Assembly (NCBI GenBank): GCA_044464175.1
Contig: JBIQLO010000127.1
Span: forward strand, 1 to 11,317
DNA length: 11,317 nt
Direction: 5' to 3'
Source of the DNA: JBIQLO01 sp044464175
GTDB lineage: Bacteria; Planctomycetota; Phycisphaerae; Tepidisphaerales; Tepidisphaeraceae
Position numbers and translations under genes: made by a program. The notes under the pieces were generated by a model, which saw only the letters and a list, made by a program, of their open reading frames with translations, searched no databases and had not been told where the DNA came from. Shown here one piece after another: positions 1-5,360 of the stretch; position 1 is the stretch's first letter; each line of letters opens with the position of its first letter.

Positions 1-110
1 GTGCCGGCCGCCGCCGCCGCCCCCTCGGCATCCTCCTTCTGGTCCGGCGTCATCCCCGGCGGATGCGGTTTGTTGTCTTCCCATTGTTCCGGTTGGTCCG
101 GGTTGCTCAT
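1..110 (-). CDS. Unknown protein, N-terminal 36 residues only (cut by window edge)
   Basis: The minus strand opens with ATG at 110 and stays open to base 1, so only the first 36 residues are visible and the 3' part lies outside the window. They begin MSNPDQPEQWEDNKPHPPGM and run through a charged stretch (TPDQKEDAEG) into an alanine run. The segment is hydrophilic and Pro/Asp/Glu-rich, with no signal peptide or membrane helix, so the N-terminus is probably cytoplasmic and disordered. The start is supported by GAGGTGAT just upstream (112-119, minus strand), an eight-base match to the canonical anti-16S complement with about 5 bases between the GAGG core and the ATG. This is one of the two good Shine-Dalgarno sites in the window. 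The gene is divergent from the VWA gene at 222, with a 111-base shared upstream region. I do not recognise the family. Confidence 0.6.
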   Translation of the reverse strand, partial: MSNPDQPEQWEDNKPHPPGMTPDQKEDAEGAAAAAG

Positions 111-221
111 AATCACCTCGTGCAAAGACCTGTTCCTCCCTGCGTTTTACCGTGCTCAACAGGAATCGAAAACGGGAAATCCGCCCAGTGCCGATCCCGC
201 CCATGACACGCTTTCCGTGCT

Positions 222-2564
222 ATGCTACCCCCCGTGTCCATCGCCGCCTGGCCCATGCTTCTTGCCGCCCTGATGCTGGCCGCCGCCGCCATCGTCCTGG
301 GTTGGCGCATCGGCCTGCGCCCCGCCGTCCTGGCGCTGATGGGAATCGGATTGGGCCTCTTGGCGCTGGCCGCCGGCGGCCTGACCTGGATGCGCCACGC
401 CCCCGGCACCGTCGCCGTCCTAGTCGATCTCTCCCCCAGCACGCGCGGGGCCGCCTACCGAAACCCCGTCTGGCTCCGCCAGCGCATCGATCAATGGATG
501 GGGCGCACCCCTCATCGCATTTACCTCTTTTCCGGCCGCAACCACCTCCTGACCACTTGGCCCATCGGCCCCCTGGGAGACCTGCCGACCGACCAAACCC
601 GCTTCCAACCCCCGCCCGATGCCGATGCAATTCTCCTGTTCAGCGATGGCCGCTTTCCTCTCCCCCCCAGCGCTCCGCCCACCTACATCGTGCCCGATCC
701 CGTTCTCGAACAGGCCGCCACGCGCGACGCCGCCGTGACCGACCTGCGCATTGAAGGCGACCACGCCGTCGCCACAGTTCGCGGGGAGGGGAAAATGGAA
801 AATGGAAAATGGAAAATGGTAAATGGAGGAAGGAAGGCGGGCCATTTACCATTTTCCATTTACCATTTTCCCTTATCGGCGCAGCCGATCACCGCCCACC
901 TCGCCCATGCTGACCTCTGGCCCGAAAACAACGAGCTGTCGATCACGCCCCCCGTCCCCTGGGCCCAGGAGCGCTGGTGGATTGGCGCAGAACCCCCACC
1001 GGGCTGGCGGGTGATGACCCCCGCGCAATTGTCGTCCGAACCCTCGGCCTATCTGCGCCCGGCCGTGATTGTATTGAACGATCTTCCCTCCGCCGCGCTG
1101 TCGCCGCTCCAGATGGACCGGCTGGAGCAATACGTCCGCGACCTGGGCGGCGGACTGCTCATCGCCGGGGGGACGCATCCTCCGGGCGGCCAAGCCTGGG
1201 AGCGCCTCTCTCCCCTCAGCACCGATCCCCCCCGCCCCAGCCGCCAATGGATCATCCTGCTGGACGCCAGCGGCTCCATGGCCGCCGCGGGCGGGATCGT
1301 CGACCCCGCAGCGCCTCCGGAAACCTCCCGCTGGCAGTGGGCCGCCCGCGCGCTGCATTCCGCCCTCCCGGCGATCCCCGCCCACGACCGCCTCACCGTC
1401 GGCGGCTTCTCCGACCGCCCTCACTGGTGGTCCCGCGACCTCTCGGCCCAGGCCACGCGCGCCCTGCCGCTGCCTCCATCGGACGTCCTTCCCCACGGGC
1501 CGACGAATCTGTCTGAATCGCTGCACGACCTGGCGAAAATGCCCCCGGCCAATCTGCCCGCCGAGGCCCTGATCCTGACCGATGCCCAGGCCCCGCTGCC
1601 CGATGCCACCCAACTGGCCGCGCAATTCCAGGCCCGCCACCTGCGCTTGTGGGTGCTGGCCACGGGGCCGGGTGAGGCGCTGGAATCCCTAAAGCTAATC
1701 GCCCAAATGAGCGGTGGGGGGGTGTTGGAGGCATCCGCGGTGGCACAGTGGCCTTCCACGTTGCGGCGGCTGGCCGAGCAGGCACGCGGCACGCGCCTTC
1801 GCCACGACTCGATCCGTCTCCAGTTCGAGGGCGACCTCCAATCATTGGGCGAGCGTACCCTAACCCTCTGGCAGCCCGCCTGGCTCAAATCCGGCGCAGC
1901 TGGATGGGCGTTTATCCCACCTTTGGAAAACCGACAGATTGGAAGCCTGTCCCACGGCCCCTCCGGTCCCCCGAATCCCGAATCCCGGAACCCCGAATCC
2001 CGAACCCTTGCCGCCTTCTGGCACCTCGGCTCCGGCCAGGTTGCCGCCGCCACCTTCGCCCCGACCCCCGCCGAAGCGCAGGCGATGGCCCGGCAAATCG
2101 CCGCCCGCCCGGCCGATCCCCGCCTGAAGGTCACCTGGACCCCCGGCCGAACCAACCGTCTCCGCGTCGATGCCCGCGATGAAAATGATTACCTCAACAA
2201 CCTGAATCTGACGCTGCAACTGGGCGAGGCGACCGTTCCCATCCCCCAAAGCGCCCCCGGCCAGTACGAAACCACCTTCCCCGCTCCGCGCCGCTCTGTG
2301 ATCGCCACCGTCCTGCTGGATGGCCGCCCGCTGGACCACCTGGCCCTCCCCGCCCGCTACGCCCCCGAGTTCGACGCCGTCGGCGCCGATCCCGCCGCCC
2401 TGGCCGAGCTAGCCCAGCGCACAGGCGGCCAATTTCTCCCCGCCCGCCCCGGCGATCCCATCCCCTTCCCTCGGCCCCGCCGCCCCGTGAACCTGGCCCC
2501 CTGGCTGGCCACCCTGGGTGCCCTCTTCCTGGCTGCCGGCCTCCTCTACTGGCGAAAAACGTAG
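222..2564 (+). CDS. VWA-domain membrane protein with two MIDAS-like motifs
   Basis: A 780-residue predicted inner-membrane protein. Two hydrophobic segments lie near the N-terminus (about 11-31 and 34-56) and one at the C-terminus (about 757-776), leaving a large soluble body between them. Residues 64-75 contain VLVDLSPST, and AILLFSDG follows at 136-143, a reduced VWA-like unit. A fuller VWA domain starts at 344 with ILLDASGSM (DxSxS, 348-352), continues with GPTNLSESL (Thr428) and ILTDAQ (Asp454), so a complete metal-binding MIDAS site is present. GGGLLIAGG at 309-317 resembles the class I glutamine-amidotransferase-like segment of this family. Relatives usually sit with MoxR ATPase, DUF58 and BatA-like genes; none is beside this gene. 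An in-frame TGA at 204 limits the start; ATG222 is used, with GTG234 or ATG255 possible, and no clear Shine-Dalgarno site. Residues about 189-219 and 569-596 are encoded by repeats (see repeats at 789, 1933 and 1970). The specific role is unknown; VWA proteins generally mediate protein-protein contacts or complex assembly. Confidence 0.82.
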   Translation: MLPPVSIAAWPMLLAALMLAAAAIVLGWRIGLRPAVLALMGIGLGLLALAAGGLTWMRHAPGTVAVLVDLSPSTRGAAYRNPVWLRQRIDQWMGRTPHRIYLFSGRNHLLTTWPIGPLGDLPTDQTRFQPPPDADAILLFSDGRFPLPPSAPPTYIVPDPVLEQAATRDAAVTDLRIEGDHAVATVRGEGKMENGKWKMVNGGRKAGHLPFSIYHFPLSAQPITAHLAHADLWPENNELSITPPVPWAQERWWIGAEPPPGWRVMTPAQLSSEPSAYLRPAVIVLNDLPSAALSPLQMDRLEQYVRDLGGGLLIAGGTHPPGGQAWERLSPLSTDPPRPSRQWIILLDASGSMAAAGGIVDPAAPPETSRWQWAARALHSALPAIPAHDRLTVGGFSDRPHWWSRDLSAQATRALPLPPSDVLPHGPTNLSESLHDLAKMPPANLPAEALILTDAQAPLPDATQLAAQFQARHLRLWVLATGPGEALESLKLIAQMSGGGVLEASAVAQWPSTLRRLAEQARGTRLRHDSIRLQFEGDLQSLGERTLTLWQPAWLKSGAAGWAFIPPLENRQIGSLSHGPSGPPNPESRNPESRTLAAFWHLGSGQVAAATFAPTPAEAQAMARQIAARPADPRLKVTWTPGRTNRLRVDARDENDYLNNLNLTLQLGEATVPIPQSAPGQYETTFPAPRRSVIATVLLDGRPLDHLALPARYAPEFDAVGADPAALAELAQRTGGQFLPARPGDPIPFPRPRRPVNLAPWLATLGALFLAAGLLYWRKT
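789..872. repeat. Inverted array of 7-bp units (AAAATGG) inside the VWA gene
   Basis: The left arm (789-826) has GGG, then four AAAATGG units and one TAAATGG. The right arm (842-872) is its inverted counterpart, built from CCATTTT and CCATTTA units. The last 31 bases of the left arm pair with the right arm at 29 of 31 positions across a 15-base loop (827-841). The element is 84 bases, a multiple of both 3 and 7, and is read through in frame as about 28 residues including KMENGKWKM and LPFSIYHFPLS, a composition unlike the rest of the protein. Confidence 0.9.
1933..1951. repeat. Imperfect palindrome GACAG...CTGTC inside the VWA gene
   Basis: GACAG (1933-1937) and CTGTC (1947-1951) enclose ATTGGAAGC. 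With two transitions it would read GACAGGCT-GGA-AGCCTGTC, a longer perfect palindrome, so it looks like a decayed copy of a short dispersed hairpin repeat. It is translated in frame as part of RQIGSLSHG. No second copy is present in this window, so its repeat status is an inference. Confidence 0.4.
1970..2007. repeat. Tandem 7-bp array (CCCGAAT type) inside the VWA gene
   Basis: Five consecutive 7-base units (1970-2004) begin with two exact CCCGAAT copies, followed by CCCGGAA, CCCCGAA and TCCCGAA, then CCC. Because 7 is not a multiple of 3, the translation repeats every 21 bases, giving NPESRNPESR. The same unit occurs beside the four-helix-bundle gene at 4647-4667, in the same strand orientation. 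Confidence 0.85.
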
Positions 2565-2582
2565 GGCACGCTATCGCGTGCC
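2562..2582. repeat. Palindrome GGCACGC-TATC-GCGTGCC supplying the VWA stop codon
   Basis: TAG (2562-2564) is the VWA stop codon. Sharing only the position just after it, a perfect 7-bp stem follows: 2565-2571 pairs with 2576-2582 across a TATC loop. It has the same layout (GTAGGG then a GC palindrome) as the element at 10771. There is no T-run, so it is not a textbook intrinsic terminator, although it could act as a 3'-end hairpin. Confidence 0.6.
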
Positions 2583-2611
2583 GAAACGTCGATCATGATT
2601 TGCCAAATGAC

Positions 2612-2641
2612 GTGGGGGTGGCTTCAGCCGCCGCTTCGCCT
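2612..2641. repeat. Diverged copy of the GGCGGCTTCAGCCGCC repeat
   Basis: These 30 bases match 10771-10800 at 27 positions. The centre, GGCTTCAGCC, is palindromic. With the hairpin at 2565-2582 it fills most of the 86-base gap between the convergent VWA gene and the small membrane protein gene. Confidence 0.75.
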
Positions 2642-2650
2642 GTGCCGCGT

Positions 2651-3043
2651 TCACCAGCGATAAAAATCCGGCTTGGTCCATCCCAGGAGAACCATCATCG
2701 CGCCGGCAAGTAGGGCCCAAACGATGGCAATGTACGTATCCGGCAACGCCCACGCGGAAGGAGAATCGATCCGGTTTCCGTCAAAGTGAGGAGCATTATC
2801 CGGAGTGGCTCGCTGATGCTTCTCTTTGGCCTCAAAATATTGTTCAAACGCCGGGGCGGTTCGTCCGCGATGGGAATGGACATAGCTGCGAAAGCCAAAA
2901 ATCGCCGCGGTCAGGCCGAGAGTTGCGGAAAGAAGGAGGTAGGCAAAACCCACAATCGCCCTTGGGCGTTTGTCCCTGGTTGAGCGGTTGGCCGCTTGGT
3001 GATCGCCTTCGGATAAGACTTCACGAAAAAGGCTTGCAGACAT
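2651..3043 (-). CDS. Small hypothetical membrane protein, two helices
   Basis: A 130-residue protein of unknown function. A charged N-terminus (about 1-28, with RSTRDKRPR) precedes a first membrane helix at about 29-50 (AIVGFAYLLLSATLGLTAAI). A hydrophilic loop with KEKHQR and an Asp/Asn/Pro-rich stretch follows, then a second helix at about 101-121 (TYIAIVWALLAGAMMVLLGW) and a short tail ending KPDFYRW. Both ends probably face the same side of the inner membrane. It is co-directional with the PfkB-type kinase gene and starts 39 bases after its stop, so shared transcription is plausible. No strong Shine-Dalgarno site precedes ATG3043. I recognise no family. The two hydrophobic segments and absence of repeats make a real gene more likely than a shadow, but this is one of the less certain calls. 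Confidence 0.6.
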   Translation of the reverse strand: MSASLFREVLSEGDHQAANRSTRDKRPRAIVGFAYLLLSATLGLTAAIFGFRSYVHSHRGRTAPAFEQYFEAKEKHQRATPDNAPHFDGNRIDSPSAWALPDTYIAIVWALLAGAMMVLLGWTKPDFYRW

Positions 3044-3082
3044 CCGGTTTCATGCTTCCCACATTTCCAGATGGTAGGCCCC

Positions 3083-4204
3083 TCACTGCGGCGCCGGCAA
3101 TTCGGCAATAAATGCCGCCAGTTCCGCCGCGCTGGGGCTCTTGGCCGTCCGCACATAATGCCCGCTGGTCGCCACGCCCGTGCAGAGGCATTCGGCCAGG
3201 TCCATCCCCAGCACGCGCCCCACGCAGAACCCGGCGTTGAAATGGTCGCCCGCCCCGGTGCTGATCTTGGGCTGCTGCACGAATGGCCCGGCGAACGAGG
3301 CGGACTGCTCGGCCGTGGCGGCCGCCGCACCGCGCCGCGGATGCACCACCACGCAGGCGATCCCCAGCTTCCGGCGGATCGCCGCCGCCGTCTGCTCGAT
3401 CTGCGCCTCCGGCTCCCCCTTGGGCGCAACGCCCAACACCTCCGCCACCTGCCCCGACTCCTTCAGATTCACCCCCAGCGTCACGTCGATGTGTTCCTGC
3501 AGCCGCGTCAGCAGTCCCATCGCATGGCGCAGGTCCTCGCGCGTCCGCTTCTCCGGGTCGGCCAGATCGACAAAGAAATGCCGCCCCGCGCGGTCCGTGC
3601 CGGGGAGCATCTCCGTGAGCATTTTTTCCCAGATGTCGCTGAGACACGGGAGCATTGTCCAGTTGACCATGCCGATCAGCCGTGACCCGGCGATCAGCTC
3701 GTGAAGCCGCTCCCGCCCCACGCGCTCCACCAGCACCTCCCACGACAGCTCGTTCAGGTGCGCGTACTTGCCCATCATCAGCTTGCCATCCTCGAACTCC
3801 AGCGCGTCGGTGAACCCGGGCGCGATCACGCCGGTGACGTTGGCCCGCCGGGCAAACTCCTCGAACACCGGATGCACCGCCGGATGCCCCACCGCCCCCA
3901 CGTAATCCACCCCCAGCCCCGCGCAAGCCAGGGCGTCGGCCATGATCGGCCCGTTGCCGCCGAGCTTCTGGAACTTGGTCACCAGCTCAAAATTGCTCGA
4001 CTGCCCGGCCGCGTTGAGAATCTTCTTGCCCAGGGTCTCAATCCTCTTGATGCACTGGTACTTGTCGGCCGACTGCCGCTGATCGACCACGTCGATGATG
4101 CTGTCCACAAAGCCGTCAAACCCGATGAGGGTCTTGATCGACTTCAAATCCCGCGCGGCGGACAGTTTCCGGCTGGTTGACTGACAGATGTCTTGGCGTG
4201 TCAT
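3083..4204 (-). CDS. PfkB-family carbohydrate/nucleoside kinase
   Basis: A 373-residue cytoplasmic kinase of the ribokinase/PfkB fold, which transfers phosphate from ATP to a hydroxyl of a sugar or nucleoside. The N-terminal IGFDGFVDSI (27-36), a glycine pair in KLGGNGP (80-86) and the NLKE segment (246-249) fit the family. The C-terminal signature STGAGDHFNAGF (315-326) includes the anion-hole TGAGD with Asp320 as the expected catalytic base. The substrate cannot be read from the sequence. Length is somewhat above the usual 300-330, mainly from the N-terminal extension before IGFDGF. ATG4204 is the first start in frame and has no clear Shine-Dalgarno site. The gene begins 31 bases after the four-helix-bundle stop. 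If that gene is a late insertion, this kinase would earlier have followed the lipoprotein genes directly. No sugar transporter or regulator neighbours it that would suggest a pathway. Confidence 0.88.
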   Translation of the reverse strand: MTRQDICQSTSRKLSAARDLKSIKTLIGFDGFVDSIIDVVDQRQSADKYQCIKRIETLGKKILNAAGQSSNFELVTKFQKLGGNGPIMADALACAGLGVDYVGAVGHPAVHPVFEEFARRANVTGVIAPGFTDALEFEDGKLMMGKYAHLNELSWEVLVERVGRERLHELIAGSRLIGMVNWTMLPCLSDIWEKMLTEMLPGTDRAGRHFFVDLADPEKRTREDLRHAMGLLTRLQEHIDVTLGVNLKESGQVAEVLGVAPKGEPEAQIEQTAAAIRRKLGIACVVVHPRRGAAAATAEQSASFAGPFVQQPKISTGAGDHFNAGFCVGRVLGMDLAECLCTGVATSGHYVRTAKSPSAAELAAFIAELPAPQ

Positions 4205-4235
4205 GGGGAGGAGTCATCCTTTCTTTTGTGCTACG

Positions 4236-4625
4236 TCATGCTCTCGGGTTCCGGCTTCCGGGAATCGGGATTGCGAAGGCAACGATCAGCTTGTGCAGCA
4301 TTTGTCCGGCCTCTTGTGACAGGGTCCAAACCGTCACCGTCTGCTCGCCGGAGGCCGGCTTGAGCCGCCCCGCGATGGTCAAAAGCGTTTCAACCTCAAA
4401 CAATGATCCTCGGGCCATGGAAAGATGATGAACGTACTCAGCGCGATGCAGGCGCCCATACCGTTCGGCGATATTGGCGGCCACGGACACCGCCGCCCGC
4501 TGAAGTTGACTGCATAGCCCGTATCGCTCCTGTGAGGGAAACCGGCTGGCTAATTCATACACCGCCTCGACCATCATCACGCTGCGTTGCCAGACTTCCA
4601 GATCACGATAAGTCTTTATCGCCAT
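4236..4625 (-). CDS. Four-helix-bundle protein of the IVS-encoded / S23 family
   Basis: A 129-residue protein recognised from the conserved order of motifs in this family: YRDLEVWQ (6-13), AAVSVAANIAER (44-55), EYVHHLSMARGSLFEVETLL (63-82), then a final amphipathic helix (about 101-117). The family was first known from intervening sequences in 23S rRNA genes and is structurally related to Avd accessory proteins of diversity-generating retroelements; its biochemical role is unsettled. No rRNA gene or reverse transcriptase is visible here. The start at ATG4625 is chosen because the family begins at this Met (MAIKTYRDLEVW); an upstream ATG at 4682 would run through repeat DNA. The last residues (IPIPGSRNPRA) are encoded by a 7-bp array, and a matching inverted array lies just upstream of the start. 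The gene therefore looks like the cargo of a small repeat-bounded unit placed between a lipoprotein gene and the PfkB gene. Confidence 0.88.
   Translation of the reverse strand: MAIKTYRDLEVWQRSVMMVEAVYELASRFPSQERYGLCSQLQRAAVSVAANIAERYGRLHRAEYVHHLSMARGSLFEVETLLTIAGRLKPASGEQTVTVWTLSQEAGQMLHKLIVAFAIPIPGSRNPRA
4242..4276. repeat. 7-bp array at the 3' end of the four-helix-bundle gene
   Basis: Five 7-base units, beginning TCTCGGG (4242-4248) and including TTCCGGG (4256-4262) and AATCGGG (4263-4269). It overlaps the last 12 or so codons of the gene. Its best part, GGGAATCGGGATT, matches the reverse complement of the array at 4647-4667 with two mismatches, so the two arrays flank the gene in inverted orientation. 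Confidence 0.75.
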
Positions 4626-4646
4626 TGGACCGTCTCGTCTCAGCCA

Positions 4647-4667
4647 CCCGAATCCCGAATCCCGCTT
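4647..4667. repeat. 7-bp array (CCCGAAT) upstream of the four-helix-bundle gene
   Basis: CCCGAAT twice (4647-4660), then CCCGCTT (4661-4667). It runs into the stop codon of the upstream lipoprotein gene (TAA, 4668-4666 on the minus strand) and ends about 21 bases before the four-helix-bundle ATG. The unit is identical to that at 1970-1983. Confidence 0.8.
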
Positions 4668-5097
4668 AGGGGATGGTTTCAATCGGCGGCACCGCCGTGT
4701 ACGTCGGCGGGGTGATGACGCCGGAATAGACCTGCGGGTTCTCCGCCACGATCAGCGTCACCGGCAGCGCGACGGTCTGCCCCAGAAACAGCCCGCTCTC
4801 CACGAACGGGCGCAGCCACGCATTGGTGTCATCGCGCGCCACGTACGGGTAATACGTCGGCGGCGCCACGACGCTGCCGTTGGCATAGAGGGCGACGGTG
4901 GGGGTCCAGTCCCGCTGCTGCATCGCCTCGTCCACGCGCAGCGGCCGCTCGCTCAGCCGCGCCGGCGGATTGTCATGGATGTTGGCGCACCCCCCCAGCA
5001 GCGGCGCACCGGCCAGCGCAAGGGCGGCGGCCCAGCGCGGAAAACGCCACAGGGAAAAGAGCCGCCCCGGCCCACGAAGTTTATGGATTGAGCACAT
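4666..5097 (-). CDS. Hypothetical lipoprotein, 143 residues
   Basis: The N-terminus has a basic region (HKLRGPGRLFSLWRFPR), a hydrophobic stretch (WAAALALAGAPLL) and a lipobox LLGGC with Cys37, so export and lipidation (signal peptidase II type) are expected. The mature part (about 106 residues) contains RVDEAMQQRDWTPTVALY and a Thr/Val/Pro-rich end (GVITPPTYTAVPPIETIP), with no catalytic motif seen. It may be a surface or periplasm-facing structural protein. Its ATG lies inside the preceding lipoprotein gene, overlapping by 17 bases in another frame, which suggests translational coupling. The stop abuts the CCCGAAT array upstream of the four-helix-bundle gene. I do not recognise a named family. 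Confidence 0.72.
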   Translation of the reverse strand: MCSIHKLRGPGRLFSLWRFPRWAAALALAGAPLLGGCANIHDNPPARLSERPLRVDEAMQQRDWTPTVALYANGSVVAPPTYYPYVARDDTNAWLRPFVESGLFLGQTVALPVTLIVAENPQVYSGVITPPTYTAVPPIETIP

Positions 5098-5317
5098 CGT
5101 TGAGGTCCTTTCTCATCGCATCTTTGTCAAAGTGCCCCAGGTCACCCCCGGAGACATCCCGGTCCACGGAGGCAGGTTTATACCCGAACGGATCGCGGAT
5201 CGCCTCATCTGCTCGCTGCGATACGCTCGAGGGCCGGGTCGTCGGCCCCGACGAACAGCCGGCCAGAATCAGCAGGACGGAAAAAGGAAAAAGGAAACGG
5301 GAAAAGGGCAGGCCCAT
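5081..5317 (-). CDS. Small lipoprotein with repeat-encoded signal peptide
   Basis: From ATG5317 the product is 78 residues, with signal peptide MGLPFSRFLFPFSVLLIL and lipobox LAGC at Cys21. The mature part begins SSGPTTRPSS and contains ADEAIRDPFGYKP and GGDLGHFDKDAMRKDLNDVL; no known function. The frame is open further up to ATG5383, inside guaB, but the start at 5317 is preferred because GGAGG lies 3 bases upstream and because it gives a normal-length signal peptide. Residues 4-13 (PFSRFLFPFS) are encoded by one arm of the inverted 7-bp array at 5279-5357, and the Shine-Dalgarno site and ATG fall in the loop between its arms. The gene follows guaB by about 43 bases and overlaps the next lipoprotein gene, so all three may share a transcript. 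Confidence 0.68.
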   Translation of the reverse strand: MGLPFSRFLFPFSVLLILAGCSSGPTTRPSSVSQRADEAIRDPFGYKPASVDRDVSGGDLGHFDKDAMRKDLNDVLNP

Positions 5318-5357
5318 CCGCCTCCCCCCATTTTCCTTTTTCCTTTTTCCATTTTCC
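5279..5357. repeat. Inverted 7-bp array (AAAAAGG) at the guaB/lipoprotein junction
   Basis: The left arm (5279-5308) is GG plus AAAAAGG twice, AAACGGG and AAAAGGG. The right arm (5328-5357) is CCATTTT, CCTTTTT twice, CCATTTT, then CC. The arms are inverted counterparts differing at a few bases, with the sequence between (5309-5327) carrying the start region of the minus-strand lipoprotein gene. The outer edge lies 3 bases from the guaB stop codon. Confidence 0.88.
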
Positions 5358-5360
5358 ATG

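Noticed and set aside
198..233. Promoter with TATGCT at 221 driving a leaderless VWA mRNA from GTG234
   Set aside because: The -10 matches only four of six positions and there is no -35 at the right distance.
789..872. CRISPR array
   Set aside because: The units are 7 bases with no spacers, and the structure is an inverted pair of arms.
4236..4682. Diversity-generating retroelement or 23S rRNA intervening sequence
   Set aside because: The four-helix-bundle protein is related to Avd and to IVS proteins, but no reverse transcriptase, template/variable repeat pair or rRNA sequence is present in the window.
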